A program made the position numbers and the translations under genes. This document shows positions 1-9,955 of a stretch of DNA of 64,000 nt, piece after piece (the stretch's first letter is position 1; each line of letters begins with the position of its first letter). Under the pieces are notes generated by a model. The model was not told the DNA's origin and searched no databases. It saw nothing but the letters and a program-made list of their open reading frames with translations. Source of the stretch: Schistocerca nitens (Eukaryota > Arthropoda > Insecta > Orthoptera > Acrididae); contig NC_064619.1 of assembly GCF_023898315.1 (NCBI RefSeq), forward strand, positions 348,574,650 through 348,638,649, read 5' to 3'.

Positions 1-872
1 CAGTGTGTGAAAGTTAATATCGTGCAGGCTGCAGCACAATAAATGAGACAAACGAAAGATGGTTTATTCTTCTTTTTTCGCCAAATAAAGTAACTAACTA
101 AATAAATAAATAACATTTTTAAACTGTTGTGAAGTGTATTTCACATATTATTAGATATTCTGCTCATGTTCTTTTCGTATAAACATGTGTTTACCAGTGT
201 AAAACATTCCCAGTATCAACATGTTTTGTTAAACCGGTGTCATTAAAACAAACCTCAGGTATTGGAGACCACAGAGCTTTCACATTAATTACAATGATAT
301 ATGGTTGACTCGATACTTCCCCGTAATTTCTACAAGAAATTTACGTATAGTCGGGTTTTACATACAGAGGCTCACATGTTACATTATTTAAGAAACTGCT
401 GATAATTTTATCAGAGCTTTTAAGGGATCCCGGTATTTTCACAGCGAAAAATGGTAGGGTGAATTAGAAGCTGACAACCTTCTCGGAGTAATAACGTTGC
501 AAACATTATGTTGTAGAGTGCCGTCTTGACAGCTTACTTCAAAATATTTTGAACAAACATGAAGATGATATCAGCCGGAAACCCACTGCTAAGTTTTCAT
601 TCACTGACCATGTAAACTATGTATATTTCCAAGCTTCTATTGTCGAGTTTCGTTCTTAAGGCTTATTTAAACTAACAATTTTTTTAAAAATATTAATTTT
701 TTTCATTTGTAAGCGCAGTTATTTTAAAACGTAAAAGGTTATAATGAGTACATAGCAGAAAATTCCGCCTCCCTTAAGGTGCCGCCCCCAGGCCCGTCCC
801 TAGTGGACCTATATGGAAATTCGCCACTGTGGGCGTTACATTTAAAATTGTGGCCTTCACTTTTTTGTGGAA
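1..872. other. AT-rich left flank, nothing recognised
   Basis: AT-rich sequence before the Penelope composite. I see no open reading frame of note, no tRNA-like promoter boxes and no terminal repeats. It is probably intergenic DNA or unrecognisably old repeat. Confidence 0.5.
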
Positions 873-884
873 CTAACTGTAAGT
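873..884. repeat. Target-site duplication, left copy (12 bp)
   Basis: The 12-mer CTAACTGTAAGT directly precedes the left end of the inverted Penelope pair and recurs exactly at 7580-7591 after its right end. Two or three outer bases could also belong to the element ends (microhomology CTA on the right, T on the left), so the true duplication is 9-12 bp. Confidence 0.8.
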
Positions 885-1454
885 TGATTTGATCCATTAT
901 AAATGGTTTCTGAAAGCCTGCGACTGTAGATACAATAGGTTTGTTTATAAATAAATAAATCTTTTGCTACCAGTCACGATTTTTCTTTATTTTACTATTT
1001 GCACGACGCGTTTCGAGAAATAATTCTCATTTTCAAGTGCGTTTTTTTTTATTTTTTTATGTGTGTTAAGCCATTTCTTTTGATGTTGTCAGTGTGTGTG
1101 AGTCTGCTTCATTCTGTTGACTTTTACTGTAATACATAAGAAACGCGATTTTTAGTTGGGTATCAATTCTTTCTGTGAGGTTAGTGGCTAAAGTTTGAGA
1201 ACAATTTGTACTTACAGTTTTCTAATGGTCCATTTGTGTAGAGTCTCACACACACTTAACATCACACACAAATTGTACACTTTACACATCGAAAATATCT
1301 TATATAAACAAAACAGTTACAGAGATCTTCTTACAGGTAGTTCACAGAGATAACATTATAGGTCTTCCACAGATTATGATATGCTTTTGTACAGAGGTTA
1401 TTTTTCTTAACAGTTTGATTTTACAATTGTGCTTATTTATATGTTTTACTATTT
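885..1454 (-). repeat. 3' pLTR of left Penelope copy
   Basis: Near-identical direct repeat of 3895-4471 in the same orientation. It contains the hammerhead-like module at 1001-1040. In element orientation it runs on from the ORF stop and ends 14 nt inside a repeat of the ORF start (ATGGATCAAATCAA), where the 12-bp flanking duplication begins. That ending shows that the repeat is a partial tandem unit rather than a retroviral-type LTR, as expected for Penelope elements. Confidence 0.85.
1001..1040 (-). ncRNA. Hammerhead-like module in 3' pLTR, left copy
   Basis: In element orientation the order is GCAC, a degenerate core UUGAAAAU, hairpin GAGAA-UUAU-UUCUC, then GAAACGCGUC, then GUGC. GCAC and GUGC can pair as stem I. 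GAAAC and GUC are the conserved hammerhead blocks around a very short stem III. The CUGANGA box is not matched cleanly, so activity is uncertain. Hammerhead motifs in Penelope pLTRs are established for the family. Confidence 0.5.
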
Positions 1455-3908
1455 TTATTTAAGTATATTATCGAAACATCTGAAGAAATTCACTGATTCA
1501 CTTTCAAGTTTTTCATTTAATATTTTATCTTCATATTTTCTGTAATGTGAATATATCTCCAGTTCTTCAAGCAAATCCGTTTTATGTCCCTTATTTAGTC
1601 GGTGGAGTACTTTGACATTTTGCTCTATTTTTCCAAATGGGTGTCCTGTATTATGTATGTGTGTTGCTATTGCTGATGTAGTGTGTTTGTTGTGTGTGTA
1701 TGCTCTAACGTGCTCTGTGTACCTGGTGTTAATATTTCGGCCTGTTTGTCCTATGTAGAACTTGGAGCATTCCTGGCATGTTACCTTGTATATTCCAGAG
1801 TCTGAATATGGATCATGATTACACTTTATATTATGTATTAATTTTTGGTGTAGTTTATTGGATGTAGAAAACCCAATTTTTACTCTGTGATTTTTGAAAA
1901 TATTTGCAATCTTCTGTGATACATTGCCTATGTATGGAATGCTAGATATATATTTGTTTTTCTCTTTTTCTTCTGTGGTGCAGTTTGTACCTGGGTTTCT
2001 CTTCACTTTGTCTAAGATTGTGTCAACCATGGCAGCATTGTAACCATTGGCAACTGCAATCTTCTTCACTGTGTTTATTTCTTGTTGCATATTTTCTTGG
2101 TTCAATGGTATTTTAGTTGCCCTATGTAGCATTGACCTGTATGCTGCCTGTTTATGGATATTTGGGTGACATGAGGTTGCAGGGATTGTGGTGTCAGTCA
2201 TTGTGTTTTTCCTATAAATTTTGAATGTGCATGTGTTGTTGTGTCTTGTAATATTTAGGTCCAGAAAGTTGATACTTTTATTTTGCTCATGTTCCACTGT
2301 AAATTTGATTTTCTCATTTAGATTATTGAAATGATTAAGAATGTCTGTGATGTCTTTGGTATCTCCTTTCACTAACAGTAGTGTGTCATCTACATATCTC
2401 CTATAAAATTCTATTTTCTTTAGGCAAGGTTCTTGGCTGTCAAATAATTTTTGTTCTAAGTGATTTATGTGTATGTCAGCTATGGTACCGGATATACATG
2501 ATCCCATTGCTAGGCCATCTGGTTGCTTATAAATGTCGTCATTAAAGGTAAAGTAGTTGTAACTTAGGGTTAGCTGAAGGAGTTCCATAAATTCGACAAT
2601 CTCTGTGTATGAAAGTTTCTTGTGTTGTATAAGGTTCTTTTGTATTACTGTTAGAGCTTCTTGTATGGGTATGTTTGAATAAAGGTTGGTGATGTCAAGT
2701 GATATAAACTGTGCATCTTGGGGGAGCTTTCTGGTTCTTAGTTCTTTGGCTAGAATCATGCTGTTTTTTATGGAATATGTTGTTTCATATGTATAATTTT
2801 TCACCAGTATGTTATTTAGTTTTTGTGACAGTTTGTATGCTGGGCTGTTTATAGAGTTAACCACAGGACGTATCGGGTTTCCATTTTTGTGTATTTTTGG
2901 CTGTGCTCTTGGGCGTGGTGCTTTTGGATTCATACATGTAAGGTATTTCTTTTCAGTTTCTGTCAACAGAAAATGTGTGTTCTTTAATTGTTCCTTAATT
3001 TTATTTTGGAATTGTTTGGTTGGGTCTTTTTTAATGTGCTGAATATTATTAGCAGCAAAAAATTCATTTGTTTTGTCTATGTATTCTTTTTCTTTCATCA
3101 CAACTAATGTATTACTTTTGTCTGACTTTACAGCTATGGATTGGTTGTTTTTCAGTTTATTATTTATAGATTTTAAAGTTTTTGAATCATTTATTGTATA
3201 TTTAGATCTAAACTTCTCTTTATTCAATTCTTTCTCAAGAAGTTTGCTTATTTTGTGACCTATTGCTGCTTTTGTATTTGAATTTAATTTTGCAGCATCT
3301 GCTGCACTTTTAGTTGCAGCTATAACCTGTTTCAGTGTATCGTTGTTGAGGTTAGGTTTTACATTGTATTTTAGTCCTTTTTGGAGTAGATCGTTTTCTC
3401 TTTGGTTGAACTTTATGTCAGTGTTGTTCACCACTCTACTGTAAAATGTGTGTTTGCTTTTGTCAGTTATCTCAAGGTTGGATCTCTTGTCTTGTTTGGA
3501 TGTCAAGGTCTGTAGTTTCTTGTTATGTGTGTTGCAAATGGTCAAGTACTCCTTGTCGACTATGTCCTGGATATGCCTGCAAATGCTGTCATAAACTGTA
3601 GGTTCCATGTTGTTTGCTGCTTCTATCTGCATGTTGAGTAGCTTTCTGTTTAGTAAGCCCTTTTTCTTATGTAAATGCCTTATTTCGGTTTTCAGCCAGA
3701 GTTTTTCTGCTTTGTGTTTTATAAGTTTTGCTATGTTGCTGCTAGAACATATTTTCACCTTTATATATTTCGGAATTATGCCTAGTTGTTGACAGTGCTT
3801 GTTGAATCTTATGTGTGCAACTGTTTTTAGTACTTTCATTTTGAGGTTTTTGTATTTATATATAGCTTTCATTGCCTGGCTTGGCACTAATAATTTGATT
3901 TGATCCAT
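1455..3908 (-). CDS. Penelope-like reverse transcriptase / GIY-YIG endonuclease, left copy
   Basis: Intact 817-residue ORF that would copy element RNA and nick target DNA for target-primed integration. The N-terminal ~300 residues are lysine-rich and partly coiled. The reverse transcriptase lies at about residues 330-600: motif A is LDITNLYSNIP (catalytic D near 405), followed by GLAMGSCISG and the YVDD box (about 505-508). A GIY-YIG endonuclease follows, with GIY at about 705-707, YIG at about 718-720 and downstream residues GRNINTRYTEH. A CQEC pair lies between GIY and YIG, as in Penelope proteins. It differs from the right copy at a few positions (YRRYVDD here, YKRYIDD there). The ATG is immediately downstream of the pLTR. 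No stop or frameshift is seen, so it may be functional. Confidence 0.95.
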   Translation of the reverse strand: MDQIKLLVPSQAMKAIYKYKNLKMKVLKTVAHIRFNKHCQQLGIIPKYIKVKICSSSNIAKLIKHKAEKLWLKTEIRHLHKKKGLLNRKLLNMQIEAANNMEPTVYDSICRHIQDIVDKEYLTICNTHNKKLQTLTSKQDKRSNLEITDKSKHTFYSRVVNNTDIKFNQRENDLLQKGLKYNVKPNLNNDTLKQVIAATKSAADAAKLNSNTKAAIGHKISKLLEKELNKEKFRSKYTINDSKTLKSINNKLKNNQSIAVKSDKSNTLVVMKEKEYIDKTNEFFAANNIQHIKKDPTKQFQNKIKEQLKNTHFLLTETEKKYLTCMNPKAPRPRAQPKIHKNGNPIRPVVNSINSPAYKLSQKLNNILVKNYTYETTYSIKNSMILAKELRTRKLPQDAQFISLDITNLYSNIPIQEALTVIQKNLIQHKKLSYTEIVEFMELLQLTLSYNYFTFNDDIYKQPDGLAMGSCISGTIADIHINHLEQKLFDSQEPCLKKIEFYRRYVDDTLLLVKGDTKDITDILNHFNNLNEKIKFTVEHEQNKSINFLDLNITRHNNTCTFKIYRKNTMTDTTIPATSCHPNIHKQAAYRSMLHRATKIPLNQENMQQEINTVKKIAVANGYNAAMVDTILDKVKRNPGTNCTTEEKEKNKYISSIPYIGNVSQKIANIFKNHRVKIGFSTSNKLHQKLIHNIKCNHDPYSDSGIYKVTCQECSKFYIGQTGRNINTRYTEHVRAYTHNKHTTSAIATHIHNTGHPFGKIEQNVKVLHRLNKGHKTDLLEELEIYSHYRKYEDKILNEKLESESVNFFRCFDNILK

Positions 3909-4470
3909 TATAAATGGTTTCTGAAAGCCTGCGACTGTAGATACAATAGGTTTGTTTATAAATAAATAAATCTTCTGCTACCAGTCACGATTTTTCTTTA
4001 TTTTACTATTTGCACGACGCGTTTCGAGAAATAATCCTCATTTTCAAGTGCGTTTTTTTTTATATTTTTATGTGTGTTAAGCCATTTCTTTTGATGTTGT
4101 CAGTGTGTGTGAGTCTGCTTCATTTTGTTGACTTTTACTGTAATACATAAGAAACGCGATTTTTAGTTGGGTATCAATTCTTTCTGTGAGGTTAGTGGCT
4201 AAAGTTTGAGAACAATTTGTACTTACAGTTTTCTAATGGTCCATTTGTGTAGAGTCTCACACACACTTAACATCACACACAACTTGTACACTTTACACAT
4301 CGAAAATATCTTATATAAACAAAACAGTTACAGAGATCTTCTTACAGGTAGTTCACAGAGATAACATTATAGGTCTTCCACAGATTATGATATGCTTTTG
4401 TACAGAGGTTATTTTTCTTAACAGTTTGATTTTACAATTGTGCTTATTTATATGTTTTACTATTTTTATT
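3909..4470 (-). repeat. 5' pLTR of left Penelope copy
   Basis: Direct repeat of 885-1454, lying upstream of the left ORF. Its outer end (4470) corresponds to the sequence right after the ORF stop codon, so it is the 3' part of an upstream tandem unit. A hammerhead-like module sits at 4012-4051. The right copy begins at once after it in the opposite orientation. Confidence 0.85.
4012..4051 (-). ncRNA. Hammerhead-like module in 5' pLTR, left copy
   Basis: Same layout as 1001-1040 with one change in the hairpin (CC for TC on the plus strand), which weakens a stem II pair. GAAACGCGUC and the GCAC/GUGC closing stem are kept. Confidence 0.45.
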
Positions 4471-4608
4471 TGAAAATGAGAATTATTTCTCGAAACGCGT
4501 CGTGCAAATAGTAAAATAAAGAAAAATCGTGACTGGTAGCAGAAGATTTATTTATTTATAAACAAACCTATTGTATCTACAGTCGCAGGCTTTCAGAAAC
4601 CATTTATA
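4471..4608 (+). other. 5' leader of right Penelope copy
   Basis: 138 nt from the head-to-head junction to the right-copy ATG. It starts inside the hammerhead-like module (TGAAAATGAG onward), so the GCAC strand of stem I is missing here. It matches about 7485-7580, the end of the right copy, forming the short direct repeat of that copy. Confidence 0.8.
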
Positions 4609-7062
4609 ATGGATCAAATCAAATTATTAGTGCCAAGCCAGGCAATGAAAGCTATATATAAATACAAAAACCTCAAAATGAAAGTACTAAAAACAGTTGC
4701 ACACATAAGATTCAACAAGCACTGTCAACAACTAGGCATAATTCCGAAATATATAAAGGTGAAAATATGTTCTAGCAGCAACATAGCAAAACTTATAAAA
4801 CACAAAGCAGAAAAACTCTGGCTGAAAACCGAAATAAGGCATTTACATAAGAAAAAGGGCTTACTAAACAGAAAGCTACTCAACATGCAGATAGAAGCAG
4901 CAAACAACATGGAACCTACAGTTTATGACAGCATTTGCAGGCATATCCAGGACATAGTCGACAAGGAGTACTTGACCATTTGCAACACACATAACAAGAA
5001 ACTACAGACCTTGACATCCAAACAAGACAAGAGATCCAACCTTGAGATAACTGACAAAAGCAAACACACATTTTACAGTAGAGTGGTGAACAACACTGAC
5101 ATAAAGTTCAACCAAAGAGAAAACGATCTACTCCAAAAAGGACTAAAATACAATGTAAAACCTAACCTCAACAACGATACACTGAAACAGGTTATAGCTG
5201 CAACTAAAAGTGCAGCAGATGCTGCAAAATTAAATTCAAATACAAAAGCAGCAATAGGTCACAAAATAAGCAAACTTCTTGAGAAAGAATTGAATAAAGA
5301 GAAGTTTAGATCTAAATATACAATAAATGATTCAAAAACTTTAAAATCTATAAATAATAAACTGAAAAACAACCAATCCATAGCTGTAAAGTCAGACAAA
5401 AGTAATACATTAGTTGTGATGAAAGAAAAAGAATACATAGACAAAACAAATGAATTTTTTGCTGCTAATAATATTCAGCACATTAAAAAAGACCCAACCA
5501 AACAATTCCAAAATAAAATTAAGGAACAATTAAAGAACACACATTTTCTGTTGACAGAAACTGAAAAGAAATACCTTACATGTATGAATCCAAAAGCACC
5601 ACGCCTAAGAGCACAGCCAAAAATACACAAAAATGGAAACCCGATACGTCCTGTGGTTAACTCTATAAACAGCCCAGCATACAAACTGTCACAAAAACTA
5701 AATAACATACTGGTGAAAAATTATACATATGAAACAACATATTCCATAAAAAACAGCATGATTCTAGCCAAAGAACTAAGAACCAGAAAGCTCCCCCAAG
5801 ATGCACAGTTTATATCACTTGACATCACCAACCTTTATTCAAACATACCCATACAAGAAGCTCTAACAGTAATACAAAAGAACCTTATACAACACAAGAA
5901 ACTTTCATACACAGAGATTGTCGAATTTATAGAACTCCTTCAGCTAACCCTAAGTTACAACTACTTTACCTTTAATGACGACATTTATAAGCAACCAGAT
6001 GGCCTAGCAATGGGATCATGTATATCCGGTACCATAGCTGACATACACATAAATCACTTAGAACAAAAATTATTTGACAGCCAAGAACCTTGCCTAAAGA
6101 AAATAGAATTTTATAAGAGATATATAGATGACACACTACTGTTAGTGAAAGGAGATACCAAAGACATCACAGACATTCTTAATCATTTCAATAATCTAAA
6201 TGAGAAAATCAAATTTACAGTGGAACATGAGCAAAATAAAAGTATCAACTTTCTGGACCTAAATATTACAAGACACAACAACACATGCACATTCAAAATT
6301 TATAGGAAAAACACAATGACTGACACCACAATCCCTGCAACCTCATGTCACCCAAATATCCATAAACAGGCAGCATACAGGTCAATGCTACATAGGGCAA
6401 CTAAAATACCATTGAACCAAGAAAATATGCAACAAGAAATAAACACAGTGAAGAAGATTGCAGTTGCCAATGGTTACAATGCTGCCATGGTTGACACAAT
6501 CTTAGACAAAGTGAAGAGAAACCCAGGTACAAACTGCACCACAGAAGAAAAAGAGAAAAACAAATATATATCTAGCATTCCATACATAGGCAATGTATCA
6601 CAGAAGATTGCAAATATTTTCAAAAATCACAGAGTAAAAATTGGGTTTTCTACATCCAATAAACTACACCAAAAATTAATACATAATATAAAGTGTAATC
6701 ATGATCCATATTCAGACTCTGGAATATACAAGGTAACATGCCAGGAATGCTCCAAGTTCTACATAGGACAAACAGGCCGAAATATTAACACCAGGTACAC
6801 AGAGCACGTTAGAGCATACACACACAACAAACACACTACATCAGCAATAGCAACACACATACATAATACAGGACACCCATTTGGAAAAATAGAGCAAAAT
6901 GTCAAAGTACTCCACCGACTAAATAAGGGACATAAAATGGATTTGCTTGAAGAACTGGAGATATATTCACATTACAGAAAATATGAAGATAAAATATTAA
7001 ATGAAAAACTTGAAAGTGAATCAGTGAATTTCTTCAGATGTTTCGATAATATACTTAAATAA
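4609..7062 (+). CDS. Penelope-like reverse transcriptase / GIY-YIG endonuclease, right copy
   Basis: Intact 817-residue ORF, almost identical to the left copy in inverted orientation. Reverse transcriptase motif A (DITNLYSNIP) has its aspartate at residue 405. The catalytic box reads YIDD at residues 505-508 rather than YVDD. The GIY-YIG nuclease has GIY at 705-707 and YIG at 718-720, followed by the family arginine region and a glutamate-rich C-terminal helix (LLEELEIYSHY). Visible differences from the left copy include P/L in APRPRAQ, M/I in the FMELL segment, R/K and V/I around the catalytic box, and T/M near the C-terminus. All are conservative or lie in variable parts, so both copies could be active. 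The start ATG is the first in frame after the leader. Confidence 0.95.
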   Translation: MDQIKLLVPSQAMKAIYKYKNLKMKVLKTVAHIRFNKHCQQLGIIPKYIKVKICSSSNIAKLIKHKAEKLWLKTEIRHLHKKKGLLNRKLLNMQIEAANNMEPTVYDSICRHIQDIVDKEYLTICNTHNKKLQTLTSKQDKRSNLEITDKSKHTFYSRVVNNTDIKFNQRENDLLQKGLKYNVKPNLNNDTLKQVIAATKSAADAAKLNSNTKAAIGHKISKLLEKELNKEKFRSKYTINDSKTLKSINNKLKNNQSIAVKSDKSNTLVVMKEKEYIDKTNEFFAANNIQHIKKDPTKQFQNKIKEQLKNTHFLLTETEKKYLTCMNPKAPRLRAQPKIHKNGNPIRPVVNSINSPAYKLSQKLNNILVKNYTYETTYSIKNSMILAKELRTRKLPQDAQFISLDITNLYSNIPIQEALTVIQKNLIQHKKLSYTEIVEFIELLQLTLSYNYFTFNDDIYKQPDGLAMGSCISGTIADIHINHLEQKLFDSQEPCLKKIEFYKRYIDDTLLLVKGDTKDITDILNHFNNLNEKIKFTVEHEQNKSINFLDLNITRHNNTCTFKIYRKNTMTDTTIPATSCHPNIHKQAAYRSMLHRATKIPLNQENMQQEINTVKKIAVANGYNAAMVDTILDKVKRNPGTNCTTEEKEKNKYISSIPYIGNVSQKIANIFKNHRVKIGFSTSNKLHQKLIHNIKCNHDPYSDSGIYKVTCQECSKFYIGQTGRNINTRYTEHVRAYTHNKHTTSAIATHIHNTGHPFGKIEQNVKVLHRLNKGHKMDLLEELEIYSHYRKYEDKILNEKLESESVNFFRCFDNILK

Positions 7063-7579
7063 AAATAGTAAAACATATAAATAAGCACAATTGTAAAATC
7101 AAACTGTTAAGAAAAATAACCTCTGTACAAAAGCATATCATAATCTGTGGAAGACCTATAATGTTATCTCTGTGAACTACCTGTAAGAAGATCTCTGTAA
7201 CTGTTTTGTTTATATAAGATATTTTCGATGTGTAAAGTGTACAATTTGTGTGTGATGTTAAGTGTGTGTGAGACTCTACACAAATGGACCATTAGAAAAC
7301 TGTAAGTACAAATTGTTCTCAAACTTTAGCCACTAACCTCACAGAAAGAATTGATACCCAACTAAAAATCGCGTTTCTTATGTATTACAGTAAAAGTCAA
7401 CAAAATGAAGCAGACTCACACACACTGACAACATCAAAAGAAATGGCTTAACACACATAAAAAAAATTAAAAAAAACGCACTTGAAAATGAGAATTATTT
7501 CTCGAAACGCGTCGTGCAAATAGTAAAATAAAGAAAAATCGTGACTGGTAGCAGAAGATTTATTTATTTATAAACAAAC
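7063..7579 (+). repeat. 3' pLTR of right Penelope copy
   Basis: Inverted counterpart of the left-copy pLTRs. It ends at AAACAAACC, about 40 nt short of where the left copy ends relative to the ORF start, and then meets the right target-site duplication. Confidence 0.85.
7478..7517 (+). ncRNA. Hammerhead-like module in 3' pLTR, right copy
   Basis: Same module as 1001-1040 on the plus strand: GCAC, UUGAAAAU, hairpin GAGAA/UUCUC, GAAACGCGUC, GUGC. The palindrome ACGCGU would give a two-base-pair stem III in a monomer or a longer stem in a dimer. Confidence 0.5.
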
Positions 7580-7591
7580 CTAACTGTAAGT
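7580..7591. repeat. Target-site duplication, right copy (12 bp)
   Basis: Exact copy of CTAACTGTAAGT at 873-884, directly after the right Penelope end. Confidence 0.8.
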
Positions 7592-7994
7592 CTCCAGATA
7601 AGCAGTGGCTCTACATAAAGTATTATTTTATTTGAAGTTTCTCAGATTCCAGTGACCATTATGATTTTGCACCTTCCCTGCACATGTGTTCCAGTGATCT
7701 GGGTGGTGTTTCGTAAAAGTTTTGATAATAATTTACGTTGCTGAGAGACGACTGACATCTGTTAAGTTAGAAAGCATTTTGTGTTTTCTATTTACTTCAC
7801 ATGTTGCTGAGTCAGCTTAAATTCTTATGACTTAACATACTGCTTATGTTGTCGACCTCCGCTTAAAATAATTCGCTCTTTCGTAAGTTGCACTTCAGTC
7901 AATTTTGTTGCAGTGCTTGGAATAGTAGTTCACCAGGTGTTGCTTCCTTGCAGCGTCACTTACTGATATACTGTCCATTCAGCTGACTTTGATC
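7592..7994. other. Right flank of composite, nothing recognised
   Basis: About 400 bases of AT-rich sequence with no coding or repeat signature that I recognise. Confidence 0.4.
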
Positions 7995-8250
7995 AGCGTC
8001 TGCCTGCTTAGCGGAGTTGTAACGAGCTTATCTTCCACGCAGTGGATCAGGATTCGAATCCCGGCCGGGTAGGAGATTTTCTCCGCTCATTGGCATCGTG
8101 TTGTGTTGTCATCATCATCTCATTATCGACGCATGAGTTCCCCGATGTTACGTAACCTGGAACGAGTCTTGCAACGCAGCGGCCGAAATGCTCGGGATGG
8201 AGCGTCCCTGCCAACAATGCCCCACGATCGTTTCATTTCATTTCATCTTT
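7995..8250 (+). mobile_element. tRNA-derived SINE
   Basis: The 5' part resembles a tRNA gene with internal polymerase III promoter boxes: an A-box-like TAGCGGAGTTG near 8009 and a B-box GATTCGAATCC near 8051. A tRNA-unrelated body follows and ends in a (TTTCA) repeat near 8230-8248. The head does not fold as a functional tRNA. This SINE type differs from the GGCCG-head family seen elsewhere in the window. Confidence 0.75.
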
Positions 8251-8259
8251 CTCTGTGTT

Positions 8260-8700
8260 CCGAATGTTTTCAATCAGCTGCTCCAAAAGATTTAGGAAAA
8301 TTGCTGGATTTCTAGTACTTCTGAAAGAGAACCTGTTGTGTATCTGCAACAGAAATGGAGTGTTGATGACCATGAATCGTCAGGACAGTTCGTCTAGCGG
8401 CAGTTGTAAATAAACTTCGGATAGATCAATTGTAGAGAAGTACTGCCCATTTGTTACTCTTGACATTAGCTCTTCTGTCCGTGAAATGGGATAGATGCCA
8501 GTCTCTGACTGTACATTTTAGTTGATTTAAATTCACCATATATACGTAGCGAGCTATTTGATTTTCGTAACACTATCAATGTGTTGTCCATTAACTGAAT
8601 GTGAAGTGTGTGAGGAAGCTTTGTGGCACTAGACGATCTAATTCAGGCATGGAGCCATATAGCAATGATATTGGCACTGGTCTGGCTCTGAAGTAGCGAG
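8260..8700 (-). pseudogene. Ty3/gypsy-like reverse transcriptase relic
   Basis: Reading the minus strand at about 8385-8500 gives RT text containing EELMSRVTNGQYFSTIDLSE followed by VYLQLPLDELS and a stop. The FSTIDLSxxYLQLPLDE block is the motif A region of Ty3/gypsy reverse transcriptases. Upstream, near 8500-8600, a weaker frame reads SLRIYGEFKSTK, equivalent to the RxCGDFK block of the family. Frameshifts and stops break the frame, and no LTRs are visible. It is an old fragment. Confidence 0.7.
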
Positions 8701-9300
8701 GTGCTGCGGAAGGATTTATTCGAATTCAGGCTACACAGTTATTTGCACATCCTAATCGTAGTGAAACAGGTCGAACAACTAAGTGCATAGTGACTCCAGA
8801 TCGTATAATGGCACAAGTGTTTGTACGATCTTCTTGTCATCTGCTATAATAAAATCAAAAGAAGAAAAAACGTCTATCTCAAAAAAGCTTTGAGCCTGAC
8901 GTGATTGAAGAACTAATTAACTAATCGGATGGCTTACGGTTCCGTATAATGCTCTTACACTCCATTTCCAGGGCAAAGTTGACATTTGTGATGTTGAAGC
9001 AAACCGAGAATAGGTTGTTCATCTATTACAGGAACTGATGAACTGGTATCAACAGGGAAGTGGCTGTTGATCATTTCATTTAGTCGAAAACTTTTGTGGG
9101 AGCTGTGTGAGTGGGTTCAGCTATGGTTGTCAGTGCTACGAGGTGCCCTAAAGCAAACTTTGGTCACATGTCTTTGTTTACAGCGCTGCTCTCAGCGTGT
9201 TTCCCTATACTCGCACTGACTGTGCGTATCTTTAGCAGACAATCTGGGCACCATCGACAATGCTTTCTGCAGTAAGTGTAGCAAGTGAGCTTGGTCAATT
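8701..9300 (-). pseudogene. Possible upstream gag/protease part of the gypsy relic
   Basis: The minus strand at about 9140-9290 carries clustered cysteine and histidine codons in broken frames, which could be remains of a nucleocapsid zinc-knuckle region. Its position 5' of the RT relic fits gag-protease-RT order. The match is weak and no protease motif was identified. Confidence 0.25.
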
Positions 9301-9955
9301 GTGGGACTAAGTGAAGACTGAATGAAATAAGTGCCGCTACTCATTTTGTGTGCCTAAATGGACACCAGAGTTTGAACTCTGCGTTGGATGACGAAGGTGA
9401 TGAATTCCGATGACGCTTAGTGCGGAGTGAATGAGAATTTTGTTTTACAGAATTGACCATACTTTAATTTACCATACTTTACAGGAGATACGCTGCTCTC
9501 CTGGAAATAGTGCTATGCAGTAGCTGACATTGAAAATTTTTTTCGTTGTTGCCACTTTTCTGAGTAGGATCTGGTAATCCCAATGCCTACACACAAACTT
9601 TTTCATCAGGTGCATGTGTAATTATTACACATGCACTAACTATTCAGCATAGGAGTAATTAAGATTTTAATTTTCAGACTCACATCAAGACTTACGGGTC
9701 AGCCTTTGGAGATTAGCTTGTTGTAGCATATGAACAATGCGATATCTTGCGACAAGGAGAAAAAGCGAGCCTAGCTCCTACAACAAGGGTCTGCTGTTCG
9801 TAATACTTAGTGAACTATGAATTTGTGACAAATATAAACACTCACTTAACTGACAGGACGTCATTTATGTTCAGGCATAGTGGTTGGGGGAGGGGAGGGG
9901 AGAGGTAAGAGATAGCAATAAAGCAGCCTGTTTTCGAAAGTCGGTTATGCTACTC
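9301..9955. other. Unassigned; short G-rich run near 9890
   Basis: No coding signature recognised. A purine-rich GGGGAGGGGAGGGGAGAGG run lies near 9888-9906. Confidence 0.4.

Larger units (their letters stand above)
885..7579. mobile_element. Inverted pair of Penelope-like elements inserted as one unit
   Basis: Two Penelope-like retroelements share this 6.7-kb block. The left copy reads on the minus strand (4470 to 885) and the right copy on the plus strand (4471 to 7579), with their 5' ends abutting at 4470/4471. Each copy has one intact 817-residue ORF and a terminal repeat (pLTR) of about 0.5 kb. No target-site duplication lies at the central junction, whereas a 12-bp direct repeat (873-884 and 7580-7591) flanks the whole block. 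This suggests the inverted pair arrived in one integration event. Penelope elements are known for tandem and inverted partial copies. The two proteins differ at only about five residues, so the insertion is young. Confidence 0.9.

Noticed and set aside
2809..3792. Small plus-strand open frames (60-77 codons) over the left Penelope ORF, and their mirror images at 4725-5708
   Set aside because: They are antisense shadows of the Penelope coding sequence, hydrophobic because of the reversed codons, with no independent support.
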